Assembly: GCA_035535055.1 (NCBI GenBank)
Contig: DATLQT010000034.1
Span: 40,172-104,171 of the forward strand
Source: UBA6019 sp035535055
GTDB lineage: Bacteria > Chloroflexota > Dormibacteria > Dormibacterales > Dormibacteraceae
Length of the DNA stretch: 64,000 nt
Reading direction: 5' to 3'
The notes below the pieces were generated by a model. It searched no databases. It was not told where the DNA came from and saw only the letters and a list, made by a program, of their open reading frames with translations. Positions 1 to 8,504 of the stretch are shown here, piece by piece. Position 1 is the stretch's first letter. Every line of letters starts with the position of its first letter. The translations under genes and the position numbers were made by a program.

Positions 1-328
1 CCAGTTCCACCCCGTCACCGGCGATGGCCCTGGCCGGGTTGGTGTCGTCGAGGTCGCGAGCCATCCAGAGAACCCGCTGGGAGATCTTTGGGAAGTCGAC
101 CGTCCAGTCGACCCGGCTCGCCGCCAGGTTCCGCGCCTCACCGGCCTCGTCCAGCACCTCGGCCGAGCGCAGCAGCGTCTTGCTGGGGATGCAGCCCCAG
201 TAGGGGCACTCGCCGCCGACCAGCTCCCGCTCGATCACGGCCATGGTCAGGCCGGAGCCCTTCAGCTCGCCGGCCACCGCCTCGCCGCAGACGCCGCCGC
301 CGAGGCAGACGACGTCGAACTCGTCCAT
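1..328 (-). CDS. FAD-dependent pyridine nucleotide-disulfide oxidoreductase (N-terminal part, gene runs off the window)
   Basis: Only the first 109 codons are inside the window; the gene continues leftwards. The start is ATG at 328. The N-terminus has a Rossmann FAD-binding start (VCLGGGVCGEAVAGEL) followed by the redox-active disulfide motif GGECPYWGCIPSKTLL, with the Cys-x4-Cys of dihydrolipoamide dehydrogenase, mercuric reductase and related flavoproteins. The subfamily cannot be decided without the C-terminal half. It starts one base after the stop codon of the ABC ATPase gene upstream, so the two are probably co-transcribed. A second, full-length relative lies at 35798-37162. Confidence 0.85.
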   Translation of the reverse strand, partial: MDEFDVVCLGGGVCGEAVAGELKGSGLTMAVIERELVGGECPYWGCIPSKTLLRSAEVLDEAGEARNLAASRVDWTVDFPKISQRVLWMARDLDDTNPARAIAGDGVEL

Positions 329-329
329 C

Positions 330-1304
330 TCAGTTGTTCTCCGTTGGCGCGGGCAAAGCCCGCAGGGACTGCTGCACAGAGGAGGCACCGAAGTCGCCCA
401 GGTAGTCGGTGCCGGCGTACACCGGCAGCGTTTCACGGCCCGACTCGAGCAGCCTCGCGAGCGCGTCCGCGAGGCTCGAATCGGCGGCCAGCCGGATTCC
501 GTTCGCGGGCTTCCGGGAGTGATTGAGGTCCTCGGTGTTGATCGGGATGACAGCCAGCAGCTTGAGCATCCGCTCGTGGCCCAAAAAGCCGGTGACGAAG
601 CCGTTGGCGGGGCGGCCGAGGATCTCGACCGGGGTCGCGTACTGCTCGACGGTGGCGCCGAAGTCCAAAAGGGCGATCCGGTCGCCCACCCGGATCGCCT
701 CGTCGATGTCGTGGGTAACGAAGACGACCGTCTTGTGGAGGGTCTTCTGGATCCGGATGAATTCGTTCTGGAGCCGCTCGCGGGTGATCCGGTCAACGGC
801 GCCGAAGGGCTCGTCCATCAGGAGGATCGGTGGGTCGGCGCCCAGCGCCCGGGCGAAGCCGACCCGCTGCTGCTGGCCGCCCGAGAGCTGGTGCGGGTAG
901 CGGTCGCGGTACTCACCGGGGTCGAGCCCGACCAGCTCCAAAAGCTCTTCGACGCGGCGTTTGACGCGCTGCCGGTCCCATTTCCAGAGCCGCGGCACGG
1001 TGGCGACGTTCTCGGCCACCGTCTGGTGCGGGAAGAGGCCCGTCCGCTGGATGACGTAGCCCATCTTCAGGCGCAGCGCCACCGGGTCGAGCTTGAGCGC
1101 GTCCTCCCCGTCCACGACGATCCGGCCACTCGAAGGCTCGATCAGGCGGTTGATCATCCGCAGCGTGGTGCTCTTGCCACAGCCGGAGGGGCCGACCAGC
1201 ACGCAGGTCTCGCCGGCATCGATCTCCAGCGAGAGGTCGTGGACCGCGTTGGTCCCGCCCGGGTAGTGCTTGGCGACGTGCTCGAGCACGATCATGGCCG
1301 GCAT
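330..1304 (-). CDS. Osmoprotectant (glycine betaine/choline) ABC transporter ATP-binding protein, OpuCA/ProV type
   Basis: This is the energising subunit of a quaternary-amine importer. It has Walker A GPSGCGKST, the signature LSGGQQQR, Walker B ILLMDEPFGAVD and the switch histidine in VFVTHDID, all typical of ProV/OpuCA. The protein is about 324 residues. The C-terminal 80 residues look like one decayed CBS repeat rather than the paired CBS domains of classical OpuCA, which sense ionic strength, so osmotic gating may differ. The start may be ATG at 1304 or 1295; the open frame continues upstream but that part is antisense to the permease. It is divergent from the permease and binding-protein genes at 1326-3672, which complete the transporter. 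Confidence 0.88.
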   Translation of the reverse strand: MPAMIVLEHVAKHYPGGTNAVHDLSLEIDAGETCVLVGPSGCGKSTTLRMINRLIEPSSGRIVVDGEDALKLDPVALRLKMGYVIQRTGLFPHQTVAENVATVPRLWKWDRQRVKRRVEELLELVGLDPGEYRDRYPHQLSGGQQQRVGFARALGADPPILLMDEPFGAVDRITRERLQNEFIRIQKTLHKTVVFVTHDIDEAIRVGDRIALLDFGATVEQYATPVEILGRPANGFVTGFLGHERMLKLLAVIPINTEDLNHSRKPANGIRLAADSSLADALARLLESGRETLPVYAGTDYLGDFGASSVQQSLRALPAPTENN

Positions 1305-1325
1305 CGGCGCTGCTAGCGTAGGGCG

Positions 1326-1994
1326 GTGGGGCCGCTGCTCGACGCGACCGACCCCTGGATCCGCTGGGACTGGTTCTGGCTCCACGTCCCGGTCTTCGAG
1401 GCCCGTCTCCTCGAGCACGTCGAACTCACCGCCATCGCGGTGGTGGTCGGCATCGTCATCGCGGCCCCGATGGCGATCGTCGCCTATCGCTGGCGACCGC
1501 TCCGCGACCCCCTGCTGGCGATCGGCGGGCTGCTCTACACAATCCCCTCCCTCGCCCTTTTCGCCTTCCTCATTCCCTTCACCGGGCTCACCGTGCTGAC
1601 CTCCGAGATCGGTCTCGTCAGCTACACCCTGCTGATCCTGCTCCGCAACATGGTGGTCGGCCTGGAGGGCGTCCCCGAAGAGGTCCGCGACGCCGCCCGC
1701 GGCATGGGCTACCGGCCGCTGGCGATGCTGCTCCGGGTCGAGATCCCGCTGGCGACGCCCGCGATCCTGGCCGGCATCCGGATCGCGACGGTCACCACCA
1801 TCGGGCTGGTGACGGTCACCGCGCTGATCGGGGAAGGCGGCCTCGGCCAGCTCATCAACGAGGGATTGATCGAGGACTTCAAGACGCCGCTGGTGGTCGG
1901 AACCGTCCTCTCCATCGTCCTGGCCCTGGTCGCCGACCTCGGGCTGGCCGGCGTCGAGCGGCTGCTGACGCCCTGGGCGCGGAGGTCCCTCTAG
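1326..1994 (+). CDS. Osmoprotectant ABC transporter permease (OpuCB-like)
   Basis: A 222-residue inner-membrane permease with about five to six hydrophobic segments. The EAA-loop region (EVRDAARGMGYRPLAMLLRV, about residues 120-139) contacts the ATPase in BPD-type permeases. It begins with GTG only about 20 bp from the divergent ATPase start, so the promoters overlap. It is followed after 2 bp by a second permease of the same family. Two different permease subunits plus a lipoprotein and an ATPase is the OpuC/OpuB arrangement for choline, carnitine or glycine betaine uptake. Substrate cannot be told from sequence alone. Confidence 0.88.
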   Translation: MGPLLDATDPWIRWDWFWLHVPVFEARLLEHVELTAIAVVVGIVIAAPMAIVAYRWRPLRDPLLAIGGLLYTIPSLALFAFLIPFTGLTVLTSEIGLVSYTLLILLRNMVVGLEGVPEEVRDAARGMGYRPLAMLLRVEIPLATPAILAGIRIATVTTIGLVTVTALIGEGGLGQLINEGLIEDFKTPLVVGTVLSIVLALVADLGLAGVERLLTPWARRSL

Positions 1995-1996
1995 GC

Positions 1997-2707
1997 GTGG
2001 TCTTCCTCGGCCAGGTGATCGCATGGTTCTTGAACCCCGCCCACTGGACGGGCAGCCACGGCGTGCCGACCAGGGTCCTCGAGCACCTCCAGATCTCGGG
2101 CATCGCGGTCGGCGCGGCGCTAGTCATCGCGCTGCCGATCGGGATCGCGCTCGGCCACTGGGGACGAGGCGGCCTGCTGGCGATCAACGTCTCCAACGTC
2201 GGCCGGGCGCTACCCAGTTTCGGGATTCTGGTGATCGCCTTCGAGGTCTTCGGACTCAACAACACGCCGGTCTTGGTAGCGCTGACGCTGCTCGCCATCC
2301 CCCCGGTCGTCACCAACAGTTTCATCGCCGTCCGCGACGTCGACCCCGAGCTCCGCGACGCAGCGCGCGGCATGGGGATGCGCGAACGCCGGGTCCTGTT
2401 CGAGGTCGAGCTGCCACTGGCGCTGCCGCTGATCATGGCCGGCATCCGCACCGCCGCGGTCCAGGTGGTGGCAACCGCGACCCTGGCCGCGCTGATCGCG
2501 GGCGGCGGCCTCGGCCGCTACATCCTGGACGGCCTTGGCCAGCGCGACGACGTCCAGGTCTTCGCCGGGGCAGCGCTGGTGGCGCTGCTGGCGATGGCCG
2601 TCGAGCTGGCGTTCAGCGGCTTGGAGCAAATCGTGACCCCCCGTGGTATTAAGGGGAACCCTGTCGGGAGGATGGCCGTCGGGGTGGTGGAGCCACGGCT
2701 GTTCTGA
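1997..2707 (+). CDS. Osmoprotectant ABC transporter permease (OpuCD-like)
   Basis: Second permease of the importer, 236 residues, GTG start 2 bp after the first permease. It has the same topology and the EAA motif ELRDAARGMGMRERRVLFEV. The C-terminal tail (about residues 215-236) is longer than in the partner and not obviously membrane-embedded. Near-zero spacing to its partner and 35 bp to the binding-protein gene indicate one operon (1326-3672). Confidence 0.88.
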   Translation: MVFLGQVIAWFLNPAHWTGSHGVPTRVLEHLQISGIAVGAALVIALPIGIALGHWGRGGLLAINVSNVGRALPSFGILVIAFEVFGLNNTPVLVALTLLAIPPVVTNSFIAVRDVDPELRDAARGMGMRERRVLFEVELPLALPLIMAGIRTAAVQVVATATLAALIAGGGLGRYILDGLGQRDDVQVFAGAALVALLAMAVELAFSGLEQIVTPRGIKGNPVGRMAVGVVEPRLF

Positions 2708-2742
2708 AACGAAAACCACCCCCGGCGAGTACTCAGGAGGAC

Positions 2743-3672
2743 ATGAAACCGATGCGCAGCTTCAAGTTCCAGGCGTTCCTGATGACGATCCTCGGCCTTT
2801 CTTTAATAGCCAGCGCCTGCGGAACCTCGGGTGGTGGCTCCCCCTCGACCACGACCAAGGAGACACTCACCTTCGCCGGCTTCAACTTCAGCGAGTCCAC
2901 GATCCTGATGGACATCTATGGCAAGGCCCTCGAAGCCAAGGGCTACAAGATCAATTACAAGGCCAACCTCGGTAGCCGCGAGGTCGTCGAGCCGGCGCTC
3001 GCCAGCGGCCAGATCGACTTCTATCCCGGTTACGCGGCGACCGACCTCGAGTTCATCAACAAGGGGAAGGGCGAGGCCACGGGTGACCCCCAGGCGACCA
3101 CCGCCAAGCTCAACACCTACCTCTCCGCGATCGGCGCCAAGGCGCTCGACCCCTCGCCTGCGCTGGACGCCAACGCCTTCGCGGTGACCAAGGCCACCGC
3201 CGCCAAGTACAGCCTCACCAAGCTCTCCGACCTTGCCCCGGTGGCCGGCCGGATGGTGCTCGGCGGACCGCCCGAATGCGCGACCCGGCCCTATTGCCAG
3301 CCGGGGCTCAAGAGCGTCTACGGCGCCAATTTCAAGGACTTCAAGGCGCTCGACGCCGACGGCCCGCTGACCCGCGCGGCGCTCAGCGGTGGCCAGGTCG
3401 ACATCGCGCTGGTCTTCTCCAGCGACGGTGACCTCGACAGCCGCGGCTACGTCGTTCTCGACGATGACAAGCACCTGGAAGCGGCCGACAACGTAGTCCC
3501 CATCATCCGGACCAAGGTGCTCAACTCCGAGATCACCTCGATCTTCAACAAGATCTCGGCCGCGCTCAACACCACCGACCTGCGCGCCATGAACAAGAGC
3601 GCCGGCATCGATCACGTCGATCCCGACACGCTGGCCGCGACCTGGCTTAAGCAGCACGGCTTCACCAGCTAG
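2743..3672 (+). CDS. Glycine betaine/osmoprotectant substrate-binding lipoprotein (OpuAC/ProX-like)
   Basis: A 309-residue secreted binding protein. The N-terminus has a signal peptide with a lipobox ending ASAC, so it should be diacylated at that Cys and tethered outside the membrane. The mature part has OpuAC-domain features such as the GSREVVEPAL and YPGYAATDLEF segments. A strong AGGAGG lies at 2735-2740. It is only 2 nt from the ATG at 2743 but 11 nt from the in-frame ATG at 2752, so the second ATG may be used. It is the last gene of the importer operon. Confidence 0.9.
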   Translation: MKPMRSFKFQAFLMTILGLSLIASACGTSGGGSPSTTTKETLTFAGFNFSESTILMDIYGKALEAKGYKINYKANLGSREVVEPALASGQIDFYPGYAATDLEFINKGKGEATGDPQATTAKLNTYLSAIGAKALDPSPALDANAFAVTKATAAKYSLTKLSDLAPVAGRMVLGGPPECATRPYCQPGLKSVYGANFKDFKALDADGPLTRAALSGGQVDIALVFSSDGDLDSRGYVVLDDDKHLEAADNVVPIIRTKVLNSEITSIFNKISAALNTTDLRAMNKSAGIDHVDPDTLAATWLKQHGFTS

Positions 3673-3676
3673 CGAT

Positions 3677-4300
3677 CTGAACCGAATACAGGGCTACCTC
3701 GACCTGGCGGACTACCGCCGCCGGGTCGGGGACCTGTACCGGCTGCCTTCCCTTAAGGATTGGCGGCGGGAACGCGATCGCCTGTTCCGCGACCATCCCC
3801 AGTCGCCGATCGAGGACCAGGCGGCGTTCGCCGGCATCGACTATTTCCCGCCCGACCCGGCCTTCCGGGTGAGGGCCCGCTTGCTTGCGCCCGATCAACC
3901 CGGCGAGCTGGTGATCGAGACCGGCGGCGAGGACGGCGCCATCCGCTACCGGCGCGCCGGGATGCTCGCCTTCGAGCTTGCCGGGACGGCCTGCCGGCTG
4001 ACGGTGCTCTCCCTCGTCGCCTACGGGGGCGGCCTCTTCCTGCCCTTCAAGGACGCCACCTCGCGCGCTGAGACCTACGGCGGCGGCCGCTACCTTTTCG
4101 ACACCGCCAAGGACACCGACGGACTGGTGCTGGAGATTACCGAGGGGGCGCCCGAGGTGACCATCGACTTCAACTTCGCGTACAACCCGTCCTGCGCCTA
4201 CAGCCCGCGCTGGGCGTGCCCGCTGGCGCCGCCCGAGAACACTCTGCCGGTGGCGGTCAGGGCTGGCGAGCTCCGGTACGTTCCGGTTCCGGGTTCCTGA
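3677..4300 (+). CDS. DUF1684 family protein
   Basis: Homology to the DUF1684 family (small proteins of unknown function with conserved DWRRERDRLFRDHPQSP and later YNPSCAYSPRWACPLAPPEN segments) runs continuously from about 3690. No ATG, GTG or TTG exists in frame before the GTG at 3869, which would delete a third of the conserved domain. The most likely start is therefore CTG at 3677, just after the stop codon of the binding protein. The conserved C-terminal cysteine-containing segment is intact. The 3' end overlaps the convergent MFS gene by 44 bp. The function is unknown; no enzymatic role is claimed. Confidence 0.72.
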   Translation: MNRIQGYLDLADYRRRVGDLYRLPSLKDWRRERDRLFRDHPQSPIEDQAAFAGIDYFPPDPAFRVRARLLAPDQPGELVIETGGEDGAIRYRRAGMLAFELAGTACRLTVLSLVAYGGGLFLPFKDATSRAETYGGGRYLFDTAKDTDGLVLEITEGAPEVTIDFNFAYNPSCAYSPRWACPLAPPENTLPVAVRAGELRYVPVPGS

Positions 4301-5816
4301 TTCCCACCAGGTTCACCAGGGCGCCCGCGACCAGCAGCATCGCCCCGATCACCATGGCGACATGGAAGGCGTCACCCGACGCGAGCCGCGCCGCCTGCGC
4401 GAGCGCGGCCGAGACCCCCGGGCGCGGCCGGTTGAGCGGGCTGACCAGCGCCCGCAGCGCGGGCGAGTCGGCGCTGCCGGTCCGGTTCGCCAAGGAGGCG
4501 TAGAAGGTCGCCGTCACGGCGACGAAGACGGCGGCGCCGGCCAGCTGCGGCCCGATCCGCGAGATCGCGTTGTTGATCGCCGAGGCGAGGCCGGAATGGC
4601 GGACCGAGACCGAGGTCATCACCACCGACGTCAGCGGGGCGACCAGGATCGAGATGCCGAGGCCGAAGACGATCGAACCGGGCAGGAGGTTCACCAGGTA
4701 GTCGGCGGGCGGCAGAAGCGTGGCCGGGTTCGACGGCTGCGCCAGCCAGGCCTGCTCGAGGGCCGGCACCCGCGCGAACAAGAGCACGCCGGCCGCCATC
4801 AGCAGCGGCCCCACCACCATGAAGAGCCGGGGGCCGTGGCGACCGGCCAGGCGACCGACACGGGCCGAGAGGAGGGCGAGCAGGAGGCTCCCCGGGATGC
4901 CGCTCAACCCCGCGGCGGCGGCGTCGTAGAGGAGCGTGCCCTGGAGGAAGAGCGCCAGGTTGTAGAGGACGACGTAGAGCGCTCCGTAGATCAAGAGCGT
5001 CGAAAAGTTGACGACGCTGAAGTTGCGGGACCCGAAGAGCTCTAGGGGGATGAGCGGGTTCGGCCGCCGCGCCATCAGGAAGGGCAGCGCGACGGTCGCC
5101 ACCGCGCCAAGCCCGATCGCAAGGTAGGCCAGCGGGTCGCGCCACTCGCGCTGCTGGCCGTAGATGGCGCCGAACGCGAGGCCGCCGACGCCGGCCGCCA
5201 CCACCGCGGCGCCCACCCAGTCGAAGCTGGCCTTTGAGGTCTGGTCGCGGGTCTCCGCGACGTGCGCGAGAACCGCGTAGAGGGCGAAGGCGACCAGCGG
5301 GATGTTGATCAAAAAGACCGCCCGCCAGGAGACGGTGTCGACCAGCACTCCGCCGATGAAGGGCCCGAGGAGCGTGATCCCGGAGGTGGCCCCGGCCCAG
5401 ATCCCGTAGGCGCGTGACTGAATGGGCCCCGTGAAGGTGGACGCGATCAGCGAGAGCGAGCCCGGTACCAGCAGGGCGCCGCTGGCGCCCTGCAGCAGCC
5501 TGAAGACGACCAGCAGCTCCAGGTTCGGAGAGAGGCCGCAGAGGATCGAGGTAAGCCCGAAACCGGTCAGGCCCAGCGCGAACATCCGCCGGCGGCCGTA
5601 GTGGTCGTTGAGCGCGCCGGCGAGGATCAAGAGCGAGCTGAGGGTGAGCAGGTAGCCGGCATAGACGTAGGTCTGGCCCTCGAGGACCCCGAAGAGGTGC
5701 ACCGGCAGCTGCCGCCCGATCTGCGGCAGCGCGACGTTCACAACCGACGAGTCGAGAAAGACGATGCCCGAGCCGAAGACCGCGGCCGCCAGGGTCCAGC
5801 GCTGGGCGGCCGTCAA
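4257..5816 (-). CDS. MFS efflux transporter, DHA2 (EmrB/QacA) family, 14 membrane spans
   Basis: A 519-residue multidrug-type proton antiporter. DHA2 features are the first helix with FLDSSVVNVALPQIG (motif D1-like), the A-motif GALNDHYGRRRMFALG between helices 2 and 3, and motif C-like GPFIGGVLVDTVSWRAVFLI in helix 5. The number of hydrophobic stretches fits 14 helices. The start chosen is TTG at 5816 because no ATG or GTG lies close to the first helix and further extension is antisense to the divergent DinB-like gene. The substrate is not predictable. The 25-bp divergent spacing leaves little room for regulation. Confidence 0.85.
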   Translation of the reverse strand: MTAAQRWTLAAAVFGSGIVFLDSSVVNVALPQIGRQLPVHLFGVLEGQTYVYAGYLLTLSSLLILAGALNDHYGRRRMFALGLTGFGLTSILCGLSPNLELLVVFRLLQGASGALLVPGSLSLIASTFTGPIQSRAYGIWAGATSGITLLGPFIGGVLVDTVSWRAVFLINIPLVAFALYAVLAHVAETRDQTSKASFDWVGAAVVAAGVGGLAFGAIYGQQREWRDPLAYLAIGLGAVATVALPFLMARRPNPLIPLELFGSRNFSVVNFSTLLIYGALYVVLYNLALFLQGTLLYDAAAAGLSGIPGSLLLALLSARVGRLAGRHGPRLFMVVGPLLMAAGVLLFARVPALEQAWLAQPSNPATLLPPADYLVNLLPGSIVFGLGISILVAPLTSVVMTSVSVRHSGLASAINNAISRIGPQLAGAAVFVAVTATFYASLANRTGSADSPALRALVSPLNRPRPGVSAALAQAARLASGDAFHVAMVIGAMLLVAGALVNLVGIRNPEPERTGARQP

Positions 5817-5840
5817 AGTGCGGCTATCGTATGGCTCGAC

Positions 5841-6353
5841 ATGGAGAGGACCCGAGCGCTGGCGGACTTCGACCGCAGCCGCGACGAGTTCCTGGCCGCG
5901 ATGGACGTGGCGCCCGACGCCTGTCTCACCTACCTGAAGCCGGGCGACATCTACTCGATCGGCGGCCTGGCGGTGCACTGCAACTGGGTCCTGCGCCATT
6001 ACGCGTGGGTGCTCGAACGCCTCGCCGCCCCGGCTCGCGCAGAATTCCGGATCGCGGATCCCCCGGAGGAGAAGGCGGCGGCCGACCGCCGCGCCCTCGC
6101 TGGCCTGGAGCCGGGCGAGCGGGCCGCGGAGTTCCGAACCCTGGCGACGCTCCACGGCGACGTGCTCCGGCTCGCCCTGGCCATCCCCGAGGAGTCCTGG
6201 GAAAGCAAGACCGGCGTCTTCTACGGCGAGGCCAAAGAGGCTCACCCGACCAGCGCCGACGACGTCACCGGGTGGCTCCGCGACCATTACCTTGAGCACG
6301 TGCCGCAGGCGACGGCCCTGATCGCCGTGTGGCGAGCCTCGGCGGCCAGTTGA
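5841..6353 (+). CDS. DinB superfamily (four-helix) protein
   Basis: A 170-residue protein with the pattern of DinB-like putative metal-dependent proteins: an early His in the second helix (AVHCNWVLRHYAWVLERL) and C-terminal His residues in WLRDHYLEHVPQA that would complete a three-histidine metal site. Members act as thiol-dependent transferases or are uncharacterised; the substrate is unknown. The start is ATG at 5841; the nearby ATG at 5831 is in another frame. The 3' end overlaps the EVE-domain gene by 25 bp, heading a tightly coupled run (5841-8470). Confidence 0.7.
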   Translation: MERTRALADFDRSRDEFLAAMDVAPDACLTYLKPGDIYSIGGLAVHCNWVLRHYAWVLERLAAPARAEFRIADPPEEKAAADRRALAGLEPGERAAEFRTLATLHGDVLRLALAIPEESWESKTGVFYGEAKEAHPTSADDVTGWLRDHYLEHVPQATALIAVWRASAAS

Positions 6354-6994
6354 CGGAGAGCGAACAGAGCCAGCAGGCGGAGCCGGCCGAGGCGACCGCC
6401 GCTCCGCCGACCGCCGCCGGCGCGCCGGCGGCCCCGGGCAAGCGGCGGCGCCGCGGCGGCAAGGGCCGGACCGGGGGCTCCGGCGGGGCCGGATCCGGCA
6501 GCTCCGCTGGCGGCGGCCGGGCGTCTCAGTTCTGGATGATCGTCAGCTCGCCCGACAACTTCACCCGCACCCGCGAGCACGGCTTCTCCATGCAGGGCAT
6601 CAAGAGCCGGCACAAGAACCGCGTGGCCAGCATGCACTCGGGCGACCGCATCCTCTACTACATCACCGGCCGGATGGCCTTCGCGGCGACGGCCACCGTG
6701 GCCTCGCCGATGTACGAGGACCACACGCCGATCTGGCGCACCGACCGCCGCGACGAGGATTACCCGTGGCGGGTGCGCATCCGCCTCGACCAGCTGCTCG
6801 AGGAGCCCGAATGGGTGCTGGCCAAGCACATCGCCTACCGGCTCGAGTACGTGAAGAAGTGGCCGCCGGAGCACTGGACGCTCGCCTTCCAGGGCCACCT
6901 GCACCAGCTGCCGCGGGCGGATTTCGGCCTGCTCGAGGACGAGATCCTCCGGCTGGCTCGACGGCAGCCGTCCAGGGACGGGGTTGCCGGCTGA
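6329..6994 (+). CDS. EVE (PUA-like) domain protein with Ala/Gly-rich N-terminal extension
   Basis: Residues 65-215 form an EVE domain, a PUA-like fold that binds modified bases in DNA or RNA. It is recognisable from FWMIVSSPDNF at its start and GIKSRHKNRV, followed by GDRILYYITG. The first 60 residues are a low-complexity Ala/Gly/Arg linker. The start is GTG at 6329 (alternative TTG at 6350). It overlaps the genes on both sides, and the downstream partners are a queuosine-salvage enzyme and a base-excision glycosylase. That context fits nucleic-acid modification biology, but no specific ligand is shown. Confidence 0.82.
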   Translation: MASLGGQLTESEQSQQAEPAEATAAPPTAAGAPAAPGKRRRRGGKGRTGGSGGAGSGSSAGGGRASQFWMIVSSPDNFTRTREHGFSMQGIKSRHKNRVASMHSGDRILYYITGRMAFAATATVASPMYEDHTPIWRTDRRDEDYPWRVRIRLDQLLEEPEWVLAKHIAYRLEYVKKWPPEHWTLAFQGHLHQLPRADFGLLEDEILRLARRQPSRDGVAG

Positions 6995-7865
6995 CCCGCT
7001 CGGGGTCCGGGTCGCCTGCCGGCGGGTGCTGGCCGAGGCACTGGAGGTCCGCCTCGGCTCCCTCGAGACAGCGGTGGAAGCGCTCCGCGAACGATCGTTG
7101 CCGCGCTGGGACGACCGCCGTCACTACTCGGGCGAGCGGCTCCTCGAGTACGTGCTGGTGCTCGACACCCTCAACTTCTCCTTCTGGGGCGCTCCGGGGG
7201 GCTACTGGAGGCTGGCCGAGTCACTCCGCGACGCCTTCGACCATGGCGACCCGTTGTGGGATGCGGCGCGGCTGCTCGAGCTCGACGCGCCAAGGCTGGG
7301 AGCGATCATCGGCGACCCTCCCCTCCTCGATCGCCGGGTGGCCGCCCTCCACGAGCTGGCCCTGCTGGCCGTTCGCGAGGCGGCCGGGCAACTCGCCGGC
7401 CTCGTGCCGCCCAGCGCGCCCGAGCTGGCCGCCTTCCTCTCTCGCAACCTGGAGTCGTTTCGCGATGTTTCTACCTATGGAGAGCTCGAGGTGCCCTTCC
7501 TGAAGCGAGCCCAGATCGCCGCCGCCGACCTCTGGGGCTCGGGGGCGGTGGCCTATCCGGACACCGACCAGCTGACCTGTTTCGCCGACTACAAACTGCC
7601 CCAGGCGCTCCGCCACCTGGGGGCCATCGAGTACACCGACCACCTGGCCCGGAAGGTGGACGACTGGGTCGAGCTCGAGCCCGGGTCACCGGAGGAGGTC
7701 GAGATCCGAGCCGCGACCGTGGTCGCGGTGGAAGAGCTCCGCGACCGCCTGGAGGATTCGGGCCGGCGGCTGCTGGCGGTCGAGGTGGACTGGCTGCTCT
7801 GGGACTACTCGCAGGGCCTTTTCCCGGTGCGCCCGCACCACCGGGTCAGGACCGTCTTCTATTGA
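6984..7865 (+). CDS. Queuosine salvage protein (DUF2419, Qng1-like queuosine 5'-phosphate N-glycosidase)
   Basis: A 293-residue protein of the family whose characterised members release queuine from queuosine 5'-monophosphate. Hallmarks visible are VLDTLNFSFWG (about residue 60), YWRLAESLRDAFD, and FADYKLPQALRHLGAI with the conserved FADYxxPQ, then WDYSQG near the C-terminus (about 278). The length matches the family. The start is TTG at 6984, overlapping the EVE gene stop by 11 nt. In bacteria this enzyme would feed queuine recycling, yet no queuosine biosynthesis gene is in the window. The assignment to the family is firm; the reaction is inferred from it. Confidence 0.82.
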   Translation: MPADPLGVRVACRRVLAEALEVRLGSLETAVEALRERSLPRWDDRRHYSGERLLEYVLVLDTLNFSFWGAPGGYWRLAESLRDAFDHGDPLWDAARLLELDAPRLGAIIGDPPLLDRRVAALHELALLAVREAAGQLAGLVPPSAPELAAFLSRNLESFRDVSTYGELEVPFLKRAQIAAADLWGSGAVAYPDTDQLTCFADYKLPQALRHLGAIEYTDHLARKVDDWVELEPGSPEEVEIRAATVVAVEELRDRLEDSGRRLLAVEVDWLLWDYSQGLFPVRPHHRVRTVFY

Positions 7866-8470
7866 GAAAGCCGGTCGCCCATCTGCTGCAGGTTGATCCC
7901 GCCTTCCGTGAGATCGTCGCCGCCGCGCCCGACTTCGAGGTCCACGGCCGCCGTCAGGGCGACTACTTCAACGCGCTGGTCCGCGCGATCGTCTACCAGC
8001 AACTGGCGGGGCGGGCGGCGGCCGCCATCCACGGCCGCTTCCTGGCGGTGTTCGGGGGCGAGCCTTCGCCGGAGGCCATCTTGGCGGCGCCCGACGAGGC
8101 GCTCCGCGGGGCGGGCCTGTCCACCGCCAAGCTGTTCGCGATCCGCGACCTCGCCCTGAAGGCGATCGACGGGACGGCCCCGCTGGACCGGATCGACAAG
8201 CTGGGGGACGACGACATCGTTGCCCGGCTCTCCGCGGTGCGCGGCATCGGCCGCTGGACCGCCGAGATGTTCCTCATCTTCCAGCTCGGGCGGCAGGACG
8301 TCTGGCCCGTCGACGACCTCGGCGTCCGCCGCGGCTACGCCGTCATCCACAAGCTGGCGGAGTGGCCGAAGCCGAAGGAGCTGCAGGCCCTGGGCGAGGT
8401 CTACCGGCCCTACCGGACGGTCGCCGCCTGGTATTGCTGGCGGACCAGCGAGGTGGTCCTGCCCAGCTGA
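7862..8470 (+). CDS. DNA-3-methyladenine glycosylase II (AlkA-type HhH-GPD glycosylase)
   Basis: A 202-residue base-excision repair glycosylase. It has the YQQLAGRAAAAIHGRF segment, the helix-hairpin-helix LSAVRGIGRWTAEMF, and the catalytic Asp in VWPVDDLGVRRG that gives the HhH-GPD family its name. There is no N-terminal AlkA extension, so it is the short form common in high-GC bacteria. The reading frame opens at TTG 7862, whose last two bases begin the TGA stop of the queuosine gene (TTGA overlap), implying translational coupling. Confidence 0.88.
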   Translation: MRKPVAHLLQVDPAFREIVAAAPDFEVHGRRQGDYFNALVRAIVYQQLAGRAAAAIHGRFLAVFGGEPSPEAILAAPDEALRGAGLSTAKLFAIRDLALKAIDGTAPLDRIDKLGDDDIVARLSAVRGIGRWTAEMFLIFQLGRQDVWPVDDLGVRRGYAVIHKLAEWPKPKELQALGEVYRPYRTVAAWYCWRTSEVVLPS

Positions 8471-8504
8471 CGAAGCCGGCCTTTCCCGGGAGAGGTCGTC
8501 GTTG

